Below, one piece after another: positions 16,299-25,680 of a DNA stretch of 64,000 bases (position 1 is its first letter; the number at the start of each line of letters is the position of its first letter). The notes beneath the pieces were generated by a model that was not told where the DNA came from, ran no database searches, and saw only the letters and a program-made list of their open reading frames with translations. This DNA is from MPNP01 sp963668325 (GTDB lineage Bacteria; Pseudomonadota; Alphaproteobacteria; Rhodobacterales; Rhodobacteraceae): contig OY764222.1 of NCBI GenBank assembly GCA_963668325.1, positions 62,001 to 126,000 on the forward strand. Reading direction: 5' to 3'. The position numbers and the translations under genes are program-made.

Positions 16299-17885
16299 AT
16301 GAATGATAAGGTGCAGCACGCCAGTGCTGCACCTATGATTGAACTTCGGGGAATTTCGAAATCCTTTGGCCCCGTTCAGGCCAATAAAGATATAAGCCTG
16401 CAAGTAAGCAAAGGATCAATCCACGGGATAGTCGGAGAAAATGGCGCCGGCAAATCCACTTTGATGTCAATTCTTTATGGCTTTTACAAAGCCGATTCAG
16501 GAGAAATTTATATCAATGGTGAACATACTAATATTACCGATAGTCATGTTGCGATTGAAGCCGGCATCGGGATGGTTCACCAGCATTTCAAATTGGTTGA
16601 AAATTTTACAGTTCTTGAAAATGTAATCCTTGGGACAGAGAATAATTTTCTAATAACCCCGGCCTTGAATAACGCCAGAGTTCTTCTGGCTGAATTGGCT
16701 TCTACCTATTCTCTGGAGGTTGATCCAGATGCCTTGATTGAAGATTTATCTGTTGGGCATCAACAACGTGTTGAGATACTCAAAGCTCTTTATCGCCAAG
16801 CAGATATTCTTATTCTGGATGAACCAACGGGTGTTTTGACCCCCGCTGAAGCAGACCATCTTTTCAGTATCCTTCGCAATCTTAGCAATGAAGGCAAGAC
16901 TATAATTTTGATTACCCACAAGTTGAAGGAAATTATGGCTATAACTGACACAGTCAGTGTCATGCGTCGGGGCGAAATGACAGCCACCCTCAAAACAAGT
17001 GAAACCAATCCCCAGGAATTAGCCGAGTTAATGGTTGGTCGGTCAGTTTTACTAAGGGTTGAAAAAGATGCCGCTGATGTTGGGGAAAAATCTCTGGAAG
17101 TTGAAAACCTGAGTGTAACTGACAAACGTGGGGTTACGACCCTCAAGGGCGTATCATTTCATGTGAGGAAAGGCGAAATTTTGGGAATTGCCGGTGTCGC
17201 TGGCAATGGCCAGACCGAAATTCTGGAAGCCTTGGGGGGTATTACCCCAGCAGAGGGTAGCATGAAAATTGAAGGAGAGGAAATCCCTCTTAAGGGCAAA
17301 GGGTTCGATGCCAGGTCAAAACGTGAGTATGGTGTTTCACATGTACCTGAGGACCGTCAGAAACTGGGCTTGATCCTTGATTTTTTTGCGTGGGAAAATA
17401 TTGCCTTCGGTTATCATCATAAGGATGAGTTCAACAAAAACTGGTTTTTGATGAATAATCATAAAATCCGCGATATTGCCCGCCATGAAATGGAAAAGTT
17501 TGATATTCGACCGCCCGCCCCAAATAACCAGGCAAAAAACTTTTCAGGTGGAAATCAACAAAAAATTGTTTTGGCGCGGGAGTTGGAACAAAACCCGAAG
17601 GTGTTGATTGTCGGTCAACCGACCAGAGGAGTAGACATCGGTGCGATTGAGTTTATTCACCAACAAATTATTGACCTTCGAAACGAGGGCGTAGCTATAC
17701 TTCTGGTCAGTGTTGAGTTGGATGAAATTTTTTCACTTTCAGATCGTGTGGCAGTCCTGTTTGACGGCCAAATCATTGGAGAGCGTATCACTGAACAAAC
17801 CAATGAATCAGAACTTGGATTGCTTATGGCTGGCATTGAAGATGCTTCTGAAGAACAGCCTCTTGCTGAAATGGATCAGGCCTGA
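16299..17885 (+). CDS. BMP-type ABC transporter ATP-binding protein with two ATPase domains
   Basis: The protein is about 529 residues with two fused nucleotide-binding domains, as in RbsA-type simple-sugar and nucleoside importers. Domain 1 has G-E-N-G-A-G-K-S-T and L-I-L-D-E-P-T-G-V-L-T-P. Domain 2 has the degenerate G-V-A-G-N-G-Q-T-E and F-S-G-G-N-Q-Q-K-I-V-L-A-R-E, with V-G-Q-P-T-R-G-V-D. A non-canonical second site is normal for this family. The start is ATG 16299 (weak GAG upstream) or ATG 16335; if 16299 is used, the hairpin at 16309-16334 is inside the coding region. It overlaps the following permease by one base (TGATG). Confidence 0.92.
   Translation: MNDKVQHASAAPMIELRGISKSFGPVQANKDISLQVSKGSIHGIVGENGAGKSTLMSILYGFYKADSGEIYINGEHTNITDSHVAIEAGIGMVHQHFKLVENFTVLENVILGTENNFLITPALNNARVLLAELASTYSLEVDPDALIEDLSVGHQQRVEILKALYRQADILILDEPTGVLTPAEADHLFSILRNLSNEGKTIILITHKLKEIMAITDTVSVMRRGEMTATLKTSETNPQELAELMVGRSVLLRVEKDAADVGEKSLEVENLSVTDKRGVTTLKGVSFHVRKGEILGIAGVAGNGQTEILEALGGITPAEGSMKIEGEEIPLKGKGFDARSKREYGVSHVPEDRQKLGLILDFFAWENIAFGYHHKDEFNKNWFLMNNHKIRDIARHEMEKFDIRPPAPNNQAKNFSGGNQQKIVLARELEQNPKVLIVGQPTRGVDIGAIEFIHQQIIDLRNEGVAILLVSVELDEIFSLSDRVAVLFDGQIIGERITEQTNESELGLLMAGIEDASEEQPLAEMDQA
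16309..16334 (+). other. Perfect hairpin at the binding-protein/ATPase gene junction
   Basis: AGGTGCAGCAC and GTGCTGCACCT form an 11-bp stem around the loop GCCA. The element ends directly before the ATG at 16335. It sits 30 bases after the binding-protein stop codon, like the hairpin at 7310-7345 in the sugar operon. It probably protects the upstream message and lowers expression of the ATPase and permease genes. Confidence 0.65.
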
Positions 17886-18982
17886 TGAAAAATATCCCCA
17901 AATGGGTGGATCTGGTACTGATTCCATTAATCAACCTCTTGTTGGCCTTCATGATATCCGGCTTGGTGGTTGTTTATATTGGCGAGAACCCCTTTCGAGC
18001 CATGCAGATAATTATCAATGGATCCCTCGGCTCAGCTTATGGGTTGGGGTATACGTTATATTATGCCACGAATTTTATCTTTACTGGGCTGGCAGTGGCT
18101 GTTGCCTTCCACGCAAGGATGTTCAATATCGGTGGCGAGGGTCAAGCCATGGTAGGGGGGCTTGGCACTGCTCTCGTATGTTTATACATTGACTGGCCAC
18201 ATTGGATCATGGCCTTCCCAGTAGCGATATTGGCTGCTGCACTTTTTGGTGCAGCCTGGTCCGCCATTCCAGCCTACCTACAGGCCAAAAGGGGCAGTCA
18301 TATAGTTATAACAACCATAATGTTTAACTTTATTGCCTATTCTCTGATGGTTTATCTACTTGTCCATGTGCTGAAACCCAAAGGACAAATGGCGCCAGAA
18401 TCAGCCAAATTTGTTGAAGGTTCCAACCTGCCTTCAGCCCATGATATCTTTGCTTGGTTTGGCATGGCCTTCCCGAAGTCACCTCCCCTGAATATCACTT
18501 TTCTCCTCGCTGTACTGGCCTGCTTTTTGATTTGGCTCTTTATCTGGCGGACACGCATGGGGTACGCCATACGAGCCTTTGGCTGGAGTGAAACCGCCGC
18601 AGTTTACGCAGGTATTAAGCCCTTCAAGATAATAATGGTCTCCATGTTGGTGTCTGGTGGACTTGCTGGTATGATGACAATTAATTCGGTAATGGGGGAA
18701 GCCGAAAGGCTTCTTATCGACTCAGTCCAAGGGGCAGGATTTGTTGGAATTGCCGCGGCTCTGATGGGGAGATCACACCCATTTGGCGTATTTCTTGCCG
18801 CTGTCCTGTTTGGTGTCCTATACCAGGGTGGTGCCGAGCTTGAATTTGAAATGCCTGCCGTATCAAGGGAAATGATCGTTGTTATTCAGGCCTTGGTGAT
18901 ACTCTTTACAGGTGCCCTGGAAAACCTGGTTCGGGTTCCCATCGGGAAAATTTTCATGAAACTTAACGTGAAGCAAAACTGA
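17885..18982 (+). CDS. BMP-type ABC transporter permease 1
   Basis: A 365-residue hydrophobic protein with about nine to ten membrane segments. It contains the BPD_transp_2 family motif F-N-I-G-G-E-G-Q-A-M-V-G-G near residue 80, and the conserved F-G-W-S-E-T-A-A-V-Y-A-G-I near 235, which contacts the ATPase. It pairs with the next gene product as a heterodimeric channel. It is joined to both neighbours by one-base TGATG overlaps, so the order is fixed and expression is coupled. Confidence 0.92.
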   Translation: MKNIPKWVDLVLIPLINLLLAFMISGLVVVYIGENPFRAMQIIINGSLGSAYGLGYTLYYATNFIFTGLAVAVAFHARMFNIGGEGQAMVGGLGTALVCLYIDWPHWIMAFPVAILAAALFGAAWSAIPAYLQAKRGSHIVITTIMFNFIAYSLMVYLLVHVLKPKGQMAPESAKFVEGSNLPSAHDIFAWFGMAFPKSPPLNITFLLAVLACFLIWLFIWRTRMGYAIRAFGWSETAAVYAGIKPFKIIMVSMLVSGGLAGMMTINSVMGEAERLLIDSVQGAGFVGIAAALMGRSHPFGVFLAAVLFGVLYQGGAELEFEMPAVSREMIVVIQALVILFTGALENLVRVPIGKIFMKLNVKQN

Positions 18983-19950
18983 TGGATTACCTGACAGTCA
19001 TTCAAATCCTTGATTCCATGCTCCGGTTATCGGCCCCCTTGATTTTTGCATGCCTGGCTGGATTGTTTTCTGAAAGATCTGGAATTTTTGACATAGGTCT
19101 GGAAGGAAAAATGCTCGCTTCGGCTTTCTTTTCAGCGGCTGTAGCCGCTGCAACAGGATCGGTGTGGCTGGGATTAATGGCTGGGTTGACAGCGGCGATG
19201 GCTTTGGCAGCCATTCACGGTTTTGCTTCCATTACCTTCCAGGGGAATCAACTGATATCTGGTGTTGCGATTAACTTCCTGGCCTCAGGCATGACAGCTT
19301 TGATTGGCCAGAACTGGTTCCGTTTGGGTGGAAGAACCCCCTCTCTTTCGGGTGATGGGAGATTTCTTCCCATAGAACTTCCTTTCGCCGAGTCTATTGG
19401 CAAAATTCCATTTCTTGGCCCGATCTACAGTGAACTCATTTCAGGCCATACCATCCTGGTATATGTTGCCATACTGGCAGTTCCCTTTACATGGTGGTTG
19501 TTGTTCAAAACGAGATTTGGGTTACGACTTCGAGCGGTCGGCGAAAACCCAGAAGCAGTTGATACTGGTGGTGTTTCTGTTTCCTTCTTGAGATATCGAG
19601 CTGTTTTGATTTGTGGTCTGCTCTGTGGTTTGGGAGGAGCTTATCTAGCCACAGGAATGGCTGCCGGCTTCATCCGGGATATGACAGCCGGGAAGGGCTT
19701 TATTGCCTTAGCAGCATTGATATTTGCCAAATGGCGTCCAGGTTATGCACTATATGCTTGCTTATTGTTTGGCCTCTTGGAAGCTATTGCCATCAGGTAC
19801 CAAAATATTACTATTGAAGGAGTTGGAACCATCCCAGTACAATTCATGCAGGCTTTGCCCTATATCCTGACCATCGTTATACTAGCCGGGTTAGTGGGTA
19901 AAGCTATTCCACCAAAAGCAGGCGGGGAACCTTACGTCAAGGAAAGGTGA
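18982..19950 (+). CDS. BMP-type ABC transporter permease 2
   Basis: A 322-residue membrane protein of the same BPD_transp_2 family. The N-terminal motif L-F-S-E-R-S-G-I-F-D-I-G-L-E-G-K-M is near residues 28-44, and R-A-V-G-E-N-P-E-A-V-D-T-G-G is the ATPase contact. Seven to eight membrane spans are visible. It completes the importer. Only 38 bp separate it from the aldehyde dehydrogenase gene, with no terminator-like hairpin, so the enzymes downstream are likely in the same operon. Confidence 0.92.
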   Translation: MDYLTVIQILDSMLRLSAPLIFACLAGLFSERSGIFDIGLEGKMLASAFFSAAVAAATGSVWLGLMAGLTAAMALAAIHGFASITFQGNQLISGVAINFLASGMTALIGQNWFRLGGRTPSLSGDGRFLPIELPFAESIGKIPFLGPIYSELISGHTILVYVAILAVPFTWWLLFKTRFGLRLRAVGENPEAVDTGGVSVSFLRYRAVLICGLLCGLGGAYLATGMAAGFIRDMTAGKGFIALAALIFAKWRPGYALYACLLFGLLEAIAIRYQNITIEGVGTIPVQFMQALPYILTIVILAGLVGKAIPPKAGGEPYVKER

Positions 19951-19988
19951 CGAATTTCCTTAGCCATTGAATTTCATATTTTTTGTAT

Positions 19989-21446
19989 ATGTCTCCCCAA
20001 ATTGAAATTCCTCAAAAACTGAATTTTATCAATGGCAAATGGTGTCCACCTGCCGAAGGAAAATACATTGAAACATCCTGCCCCTCAACGGGCAAGCCCT
20101 TGGCATTACTTCCGGCTTCAACCGGAAATGATATAGACAAAGCCGTAGAAGCAGCACGGGTTGCCTTTACTTCAGGGGGATGGTCAGAATTAAACCCGGT
20201 GCAAAGGGGCAGATTGCTTGCAAGATTGGGCAAGGCCATTGAGGACAACATCAAACAACTGGCAGAACTAGAAGCAGAGGATACAGGGAAACCCCGGAAA
20301 CAGGCCACAGCTGATATTGTTGCTACAGCCCGTTATTTTGAATTTTATGGTGGTGCCGCAGATAAATTTGGTGGCGAAACCATCCCCTATCTGAACGACT
20401 ATCAAGTCCAGCTGTTGAGGGAACCTCTGGGTGTAACTGGCCATATTATACCCTGGAATTATCCTGCCCAAATGTTTGGAAGAACCTTGGCTCCGGCACT
20501 GACAATGGGGAATAGTGTTGTCTTTAAACCTGCCGAAGATGCTTGCCTGACGCCAATTGCCTTAACCAGGCTTGCTCAGGAAATCGGTTTTCCTAAAGGT
20601 TCTATCAACCTTGTTACTGGAAAGGGTGAAGTGGCTGGAGCAGCGCTGGCATCTCATCCTGAAATCAATTTTCTTTCCTTCACGGGATCACCCGAGGTAG
20701 GATCCTCTGTCCAAGCTCAAGCAGCCAAGAATCATATATCCTGCACCCTGGAACTGGGCGGCAAATCACCGCAAATCGTATTTAGCGATGCTGACCTGAA
20801 ACTGGCTTTACCGATCATTGTGAATGCCATTATACAAAATGCTGGCCAAACCTGTTCCGCTGGCTCCAGAATTCTTATTCAGGAATCTATTTTTGAGGAG
20901 GTTGTAGAAAAACTACAATCCCGCTTTGCCAAACTGGTGGCCGGTCCTCACGATCAGGATATTGATCTGGGTCCCCTAATTTCAAACAAACAAAAAAAGC
21001 GGGTTACCAAGTATCTGCAAGCAATTGATGGCAACCTGATCCTTGCCCAAGGAGTAATTTCACCTACCGCTTCTGCGGATGGCTATTACTTTCCTCCTAC
21101 CTTGGTTGGTCCTATCGAACCTGATCATATTCTGGCCCGGGAAGAAATTTTTGGACCTGTCCTGGTGTGTATTAAATTCCAGGATGAGGCTGAGGCCATA
21201 CAAATAGCCAATGGAACAAGATATGGTCTTATCGCAGGGATATGGACAAGGGATGGGAGTCGGCAATTACGTTTGGCCAAGCAACTTAATTGTGGACAAG
21301 TATTTATCAATTGTTATGGAGCAGGAGGTGGTGTTGAATTGCCTTTTGGAGGCACCAAAATGAGTGGGCATGGTAGGGAAAAGGGTATGGAGGCCTTAAA
21401 GGAGTTTTCCCAGATTAAAACAGTTGTACAGTATCATGGAGGTTAA
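19989..21446 (+). CDS. NAD(P)-dependent aldehyde dehydrogenase
   Basis: About 485 residues, ALDH superfamily. The catalytic Cys lies in N-A-G-Q-T-C-S-A-G-S-R near residue 288. The general-base Glu is in L-E-L-G-G-K-S-P-Q near 253, the cofactor loop is F-T-G-S-P-E-V-G-S near 232, and I-I-P-W-N-Y-P is near 150. It oxidises an aldehyde to the acid in the cytosol; the betaine-aldehyde/gamma-aminobutyraldehyde-like group is closest by eye, but the substrate is not determinable. ATG 19989 is preferred over TTG 19983. The following SDR gene begins five bases after the stop. Confidence 0.92.
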   Translation: MSPQIEIPQKLNFINGKWCPPAEGKYIETSCPSTGKPLALLPASTGNDIDKAVEAARVAFTSGGWSELNPVQRGRLLARLGKAIEDNIKQLAELEAEDTGKPRKQATADIVATARYFEFYGGAADKFGGETIPYLNDYQVQLLREPLGVTGHIIPWNYPAQMFGRTLAPALTMGNSVVFKPAEDACLTPIALTRLAQEIGFPKGSINLVTGKGEVAGAALASHPEINFLSFTGSPEVGSSVQAQAAKNHISCTLELGGKSPQIVFSDADLKLALPIIVNAIIQNAGQTCSAGSRILIQESIFEEVVEKLQSRFAKLVAGPHDQDIDLGPLISNKQKKRVTKYLQAIDGNLILAQGVISPTASADGYYFPPTLVGPIEPDHILAREEIFGPVLVCIKFQDEAEAIQIANGTRYGLIAGIWTRDGSRQLRLAKQLNCGQVFINCYGAGGGVELPFGGTKMSGHGREKGMEALKEFSQIKTVVQYHGG

Positions 21447-21451
21447 ATTCA

Positions 21452-22216
21452 ATGCGACTGAACGGTAAGACAGCACTAATTACTGGAGCAGCATCTGGTT
21501 TTGGGAAGGCTATTGCCATCCTGTTTGCCAGGGAAGGTGCAGATGTAATCCTGGCCGATCTCAATGAAGAGGGTTTGGCTCAAACTCGGCAGGAAATCGA
21601 AAGTATGGGTTCAAGGGGTTACATCGACCTCTACAAAAATGATGTGAGCGATTTTGAAGATGTTCAGGAATTAATCCATAATGTTGTTTCAAAAGGATCA
21701 GTTATCAATATTCTGATCAACAACGCAGGATGGAGTCATCCAAATCGACCTTTGCTTGCGATTGATAAAGATACGTTCAGGAAGGTTTTTGAAATCAATG
21801 TCTTTTCAATTTACAACTTTACCCAGGCTATCGTACCCCATTGGCGAAATCAGGGTGGGGGAACCATGATCAATATCAGTTCAACAGCGGGCTTTCGTCC
21901 TCGTCCTGGGCTAACCTGGTACAATTCAACCAAGGGAGCTGTCAATACCATGACCAAATCCTTGGCCGTGGAATTGGCACCTGACAATATCAGGGTATGT
22001 GGTATCGCCCCGGTTATCGGCAAGACGGGGCTGACAGAAACTTTCATGGGAGTTCCAGATACACCTGAAAACAGAAAAAAATTTCTGGATTCTATCCCGT
22101 TGGGTCGTTTTAGCACGCCAACAGATATAGCGACAGCAGCATTGTACCTTTCTTCCGATGAAGCAAGTTTTATTACCGGGTCAATTCTTGAGGTCGATGG
22201 GGGCCGCTGTATATAA
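21452..22216 (+). CDS. Short-chain dehydrogenase/reductase (SDR)
   Basis: A 254-residue classical SDR. The cofactor motif is T-G-A-A-S-G-F-G-K-A at 10-19, followed by N-N-A-G near 90. The catalytic triad is Ser near 146, with Y-N-S-T-K (Tyr159, Lys163). The end R-F-S-T-P-T-D-I-A-T-A-A-L-Y-L-S-S-D is typical. D-L-N-E after the second strand indicates NAD preference. With the adjacent P450 and aldehyde dehydrogenase it could carry out the alcohol-to-carbonyl step of an oxidation series. Confidence 0.92.
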   Translation: MRLNGKTALITGAASGFGKAIAILFAREGADVILADLNEEGLAQTRQEIESMGSRGYIDLYKNDVSDFEDVQELIHNVVSKGSVINILINNAGWSHPNRPLLAIDKDTFRKVFEINVFSIYNFTQAIVPHWRNQGGGTMINISSTAGFRPRPGLTWYNSTKGAVNTMTKSLAVELAPDNIRVCGIAPVIGKTGLTETFMGVPDTPENRKKFLDSIPLGRFSTPTDIATAALYLSSDEASFITGSILEVDGGRCI

Positions 22217-22230
22217 AATTGGTGTGCACT

Positions 22231-23415
22231 ATGCAGAAATACTCACAATCGCCACTCGAAAGTACCTTTGTTCAATACCCCTATTCCTTTTATGAAAAGA
22301 TTAGAGCGGGTGGGGACCTTATATATTGGGAGGACTATAACCTGGTCTTTGCCATATCGCACCGTGCAGTCAATTATTTTCTGCGTGACAGAAAATGGGG
22401 AAGAGAAGTTCCAGCGGAGAAGAAGTGCCCCTACTCAGACCATTTGGCTCCCTTTTTGAAAATGGAAGAAAACTCCCTGCTTGAAATGGATCCCCCCAGG
22501 CATACGAAACTCCGAAAACTGGTGGCGAAAGCCTTTACCACCAGCAGTATTGCCAAGCTGGAACCTGAAATTGAAAAGATTGTAAAGGATATTCTGACCA
22601 ATTTGACCCAAGATGAAATTGAGTTGCAAAAGAATTTCTCCGAGAAGGTTCCAGTCCTTGTTATTGCCAAATTGCTCGGAGTAGAAGCCTCCATGGCTGA
22701 CCAACTTCTCAGATGGTCCCATGACATTGTTGCCATGTATCAGGCCAATAGAGACTTGGCAAAAGAAATTCAGGCGGGTAAGGCATCGGCTGAATTCACT
22801 GAATACATGATTTCAGTTATCAATAGCAGGAAGACCAATCCTGGGGATGATCTTATTTCAGGGTTGTTGCAAGCGGAAATTGATGATGAAAAGCTATCCA
22901 TGGATGAAATGGTCTCAACCTGTATTCTTTTGCTGAATGCTGGTCACGAGGCTACGGCCTTTGCGTTGGGCAATGGTATCAAGGCTATAATTGAGGAGGA
23001 TGTAGCGGTTTCCAATCTGAACAAACCCGAATTTGTACCTAAAGTGGTTGAGGAAATCCTCCGTTATGATCCCCCACTCCATATCTTCGAAAGGTTTGCC
23101 AAAGAGGATGTTGATATATTCGATCACTCTTTCAAAAAGGGACAGGAGGTCGGCTTATTGCTTGCTGCGGCCAACCGGGATCCACAAACCTTTAGCAACC
23201 CCAATGATTTTGAGCCTGTACGTGCCAACCCTGGAAATGTATCGCTAGGGGCTGGCGTTCATTTCTGTGTTGGTGCCCCCTTGGCCCGTATGGAAATGAG
23301 AATTGCTCTAAAGGAGCTTTTCAATCATTTTCCTAATCTGAAACTGGTACGCAAACCTGTCTATTCCGACAGGTATCACTTTCATGGGTTTGATGAGCTT
23401 TGGGTGGCTCCCTAA
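22231..23415 (+). CDS. Bacterial cytochrome P450
   Basis: About 394 residues, a soluble class I bacterial P450. The heme-thiolate loop is S-L-G-A-G-V-H-F-C-V-G-A with Cys346. The I-helix oxygen-activation motif is A-G-H-E-A-T at 237-242, where His stands in for the more usual acidic or small residue. The K-helix E-E-I-L-R is near 275. It inserts oxygen into an unactivated C-H bond of an unknown substrate. It needs electrons from a ferredoxin and reductase, and neither gene is seen nearby. ATG 22231 is preferred; GTG 22222 and TTG 22219 are also open. It is the last gene of the importer-ALDH-SDR-P450 run. Confidence 0.93.
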   Translation: MQKYSQSPLESTFVQYPYSFYEKIRAGGDLIYWEDYNLVFAISHRAVNYFLRDRKWGREVPAEKKCPYSDHLAPFLKMEENSLLEMDPPRHTKLRKLVAKAFTTSSIAKLEPEIEKIVKDILTNLTQDEIELQKNFSEKVPVLVIAKLLGVEASMADQLLRWSHDIVAMYQANRDLAKEIQAGKASAEFTEYMISVINSRKTNPGDDLISGLLQAEIDDEKLSMDEMVSTCILLLNAGHEATAFALGNGIKAIIEEDVAVSNLNKPEFVPKVVEEILRYDPPLHIFERFAKEDVDIFDHSFKKGQEVGLLLAAANRDPQTFSNPNDFEPVRANPGNVSLGAGVHFCVGAPLARMEMRIALKELFNHFPNLKLVRKPVYSDRYHFHGFDELWVAP

Positions 23416-23456
23416 TCCAGACATTTTATCCAGACCTTGTAAAAGTGACGGGTGTT

Positions 23457-24746
23457 TTACTTCAAGGAGAAATAAATCTTCTTTTCTCCACCGTAATCAC
23501 TTTCCTTGACCATCAGAATCAACCCGAAACAGATTATTCCTACAATTGCCGAAAACAAAAATGGTGCTCCGGGTAGGTAGACTGGGAATTCTGGATCAAC
23601 AAACAGGTAGAATATTCCGGTCATAATCAGAGGTGAAAGTATAAATGCCATTGAGGTTAAACTCGTAAGGAGGCCTTGCAGTTCACCTTGTTGGTTTGGT
23701 GCAGCAATTCTAGACATAATGCCCTGCAGAGCAGGAATTCCTACAGCTCCAATGGCACAGATAGGAATTAATAGAAACGCATAAAACTGTTCCTTGATAA
23801 TCCCATAACCAATAAACCCTATTATCTCAAAAAAGAAGCCAAATATCACTGTCTGCTTTTCAGTCAGATACTTCAGAACGAACCTGATAAACCACCCTTG
23901 GACTATGGCAATCATAACACCATAGCAAGCAAGAGAAACTCCTATCAACGTAGGGTCCCAGCCAAACCTTTCTATGCCATAAAATGACCAGATTGCCGGA
24001 TAGACCGCAAAGGCAATTTGAATAAGAAAGAAAATGAGTATGAGTAATTTCAAACCTGGAAGTTTTCCAATGTGATACAAACTCCCAATTGGATTGGCCC
24101 TTATCCATTTAAAAGGCCGCCTGATTTCGTCAGTTACTGTTTCGGGTAAGACAAAATAGCCCAAGATAAAATTGGCAAAGGCAATTATTGCTGCGGCAAA
24201 AAAAGGTGCCCTGGTACCAAATTCGGCAAAAACGGCTCCAAAAAGAGGACCAAGGACAAATCCAACACCAAAACAGGCCCCAATCAACCCGAAGTTTTGG
24301 GCTTTATCCTCAGGTTTGGAAATATCGGCAATATAGGCCCCCACTGTTGCAGGGGTTGATGCCGTAATACCGCCAACGACCCTTCCAATAAACAGCAATA
24401 CCATGACATGTGCTACCCCCATAATTATGTAATCCAAAGTCATGAAAAGTAGGGAAATCAACAGAACTGGTCGTCGACCATACCTGTCAGATAAACTCCC
24501 GACGGTAGGCCCACAAAGGAATTGCATGAACGAGAATGAAGCCGCCAGAACACCTCCCCATAGTGCCGCATCAGCAATTGAGGCACCCCCAACTTCCCGT
24601 ATTAGGTCGGGCATGACCGGTATAATGATTCCTATTCCAATAGCATCAATAGTCACAGTAACCAGAACAAAAACCAAGGGAAGGCTTTTAAACAATTCAT
24701 CTATCCTTAAGCGCAGAAGACCACGAACTCCCTTCAGGGAATTCAA
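23457..24746 (-). CDS. MFS drug/metabolite efflux transporter, TetA-like
   Basis: A 429-residue protein with twelve predicted membrane segments. The MFS motif A is G-S-L-S-D-R-Y-G-R-R-P near residue 82, and the first helix contains D-A-I-G-I-G-I-I-I-P-V-M-P, typical of the TCR/Tet-like 12-TMS DHA1 proton antiporters. Export of a hydrophobic compound is likely; resistance cannot be claimed. The start is TTG at 24746 as drawn; a TTG at 24695 preceded by AAGGA is a plausible shorter start. The gene is convergent with the P450 gene, 41 bp apart. Confidence 0.88.
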   Translation of the reverse strand: MNSLKGVRGLLRLRIDELFKSLPLVFVLVTVTIDAIGIGIIIPVMPDLIREVGGASIADAALWGGVLAASFSFMQFLCGPTVGSLSDRYGRRPVLLISLLFMTLDYIIMGVAHVMVLLFIGRVVGGITASTPATVGAYIADISKPEDKAQNFGLIGACFGVGFVLGPLFGAVFAEFGTRAPFFAAAIIAFANFILGYFVLPETVTDEIRRPFKWIRANPIGSLYHIGKLPGLKLLILIFFLIQIAFAVYPAIWSFYGIERFGWDPTLIGVSLACYGVMIAIVQGWFIRFVLKYLTEKQTVIFGFFFEIIGFIGYGIIKEQFYAFLLIPICAIGAVGIPALQGIMSRIAAPNQQGELQGLLTSLTSMAFILSPLIMTGIFYLFVDPEFPVYLPGAPFLFSAIVGIICFGLILMVKESDYGGEKKIYFSLK

Positions 24747-24822
24747 AAATCATCTTGGAAGGTTTTCGGAGGTGAAATTAAACCCTAAGATTTACCTCAA
24801 ATCCAAGAGCGTTGAGAATTCA

Positions 24823-25623
24823 TTAAAGGTTTTTCCAACCCCTATCAAGGAGAAAGGAAAAAATCAATTCCCTGTATTCCAAGGGTTTTTCTATGCAAGG
24901 TAAATGCCCTGAGCCATTCATGGTCTTATAGATGGCATTTGGAAGTCCCCTTGTTCCCTCAATCACATCATCCGGCGGGATTGCACCATCCTCCGAACCA
25001 CTTATGACCAGGGTATCAACATTTACATCCTTTAACCGCTCCCTCAGGTCGGTATTTCTTAGGACCTGGCAACAATTCAAGTACCCCTTTTGGGGTGTTC
25101 GGGTAAGCATATTCCTCCAGGCAACAAGTTCCCTGGGATTATTCTTTATGAAATCCTTGGAAAACCATTTTTCTAGAATAGAGTCCCCGACTTCTTCCAA
25201 ACCAACCTTTTTGATATAATTCATACGTCCATCCCAGAACGCTGTATTCCTAAGCTTGGCGGATGAATTTGAGAAGACAAATGCCTTGACAAGGTCAGGC
25301 CGATTCAAAACAACCTGTAGCCCGATTAACCCCCCTATGGATATCCCGACAAAAACACATTCTCTAATCTCTTTATCATCCAGAATTTCAATGATATCGT
25401 TGGCAAGGTCTTCAATTTCGAACTCGTTTTCTGAAACATCACTTAAGCCATGACCTCGCTTATCAAAGCGTATTAAACGGTACCCACTCGGAAAATTCTG
25501 TAAAAACCCATCCCATATTCGAAGATCGGTACCAAGTGAATTGGCAAAGACAAACGCAGGACCTTCTTTATCTCCTTCGTCTTTGAGGTGAATTCCCCTA
25601 CCATTTATGATTTTTATATCCAT
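24823..25623 (-). CDS. Alpha/beta hydrolase, 3-oxoadipate enol-lactonase-like
   Basis: The protein is 266 residues. The oxyanion strand A-N-S-L-G-T-D-L-R-I-W is near 26-36, the nucleophile elbow is G-I-S-I-G-G (Ser near 98), the acid is in S-G-S-E-D-G-A-I-P-P, and the base is in G-H-L-P-C-I-E-K-P. The pattern fits PcaD, which opens 3-oxoadipate enol-lactone in the beta-ketoadipate pathway. No other pca gene is in the window, so related lactonases or esterases are possible. The ATG at 25623 is preferred over an upstream non-ATG start. It shares the strand with the MFS gene downstream (77-bp gap). Confidence 0.8.
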   Translation of the reverse strand: MDIKIINGRGIHLKDEGDKEGPAFVFANSLGTDLRIWDGFLQNFPSGYRLIRFDKRGHGLSDVSENEFEIEDLANDIIEILDDKEIRECVFVGISIGGLIGLQVVLNRPDLVKAFVFSNSSAKLRNTAFWDGRMNYIKKVGLEEVGDSILEKWFSKDFIKNNPRELVAWRNMLTRTPQKGYLNCCQVLRNTDLRERLKDVNVDTLVISGSEDGAIPPDDVIEGTRGLPNAIYKTMNGSGHLPCIEKPLEYRELIFSFLLDRGWKNL

Positions 25624-25680
25624 TACTCTACCCAACGAAATGTTCGTTAACGATCCTAATTGGTTGGAAAAGTTGTAATT

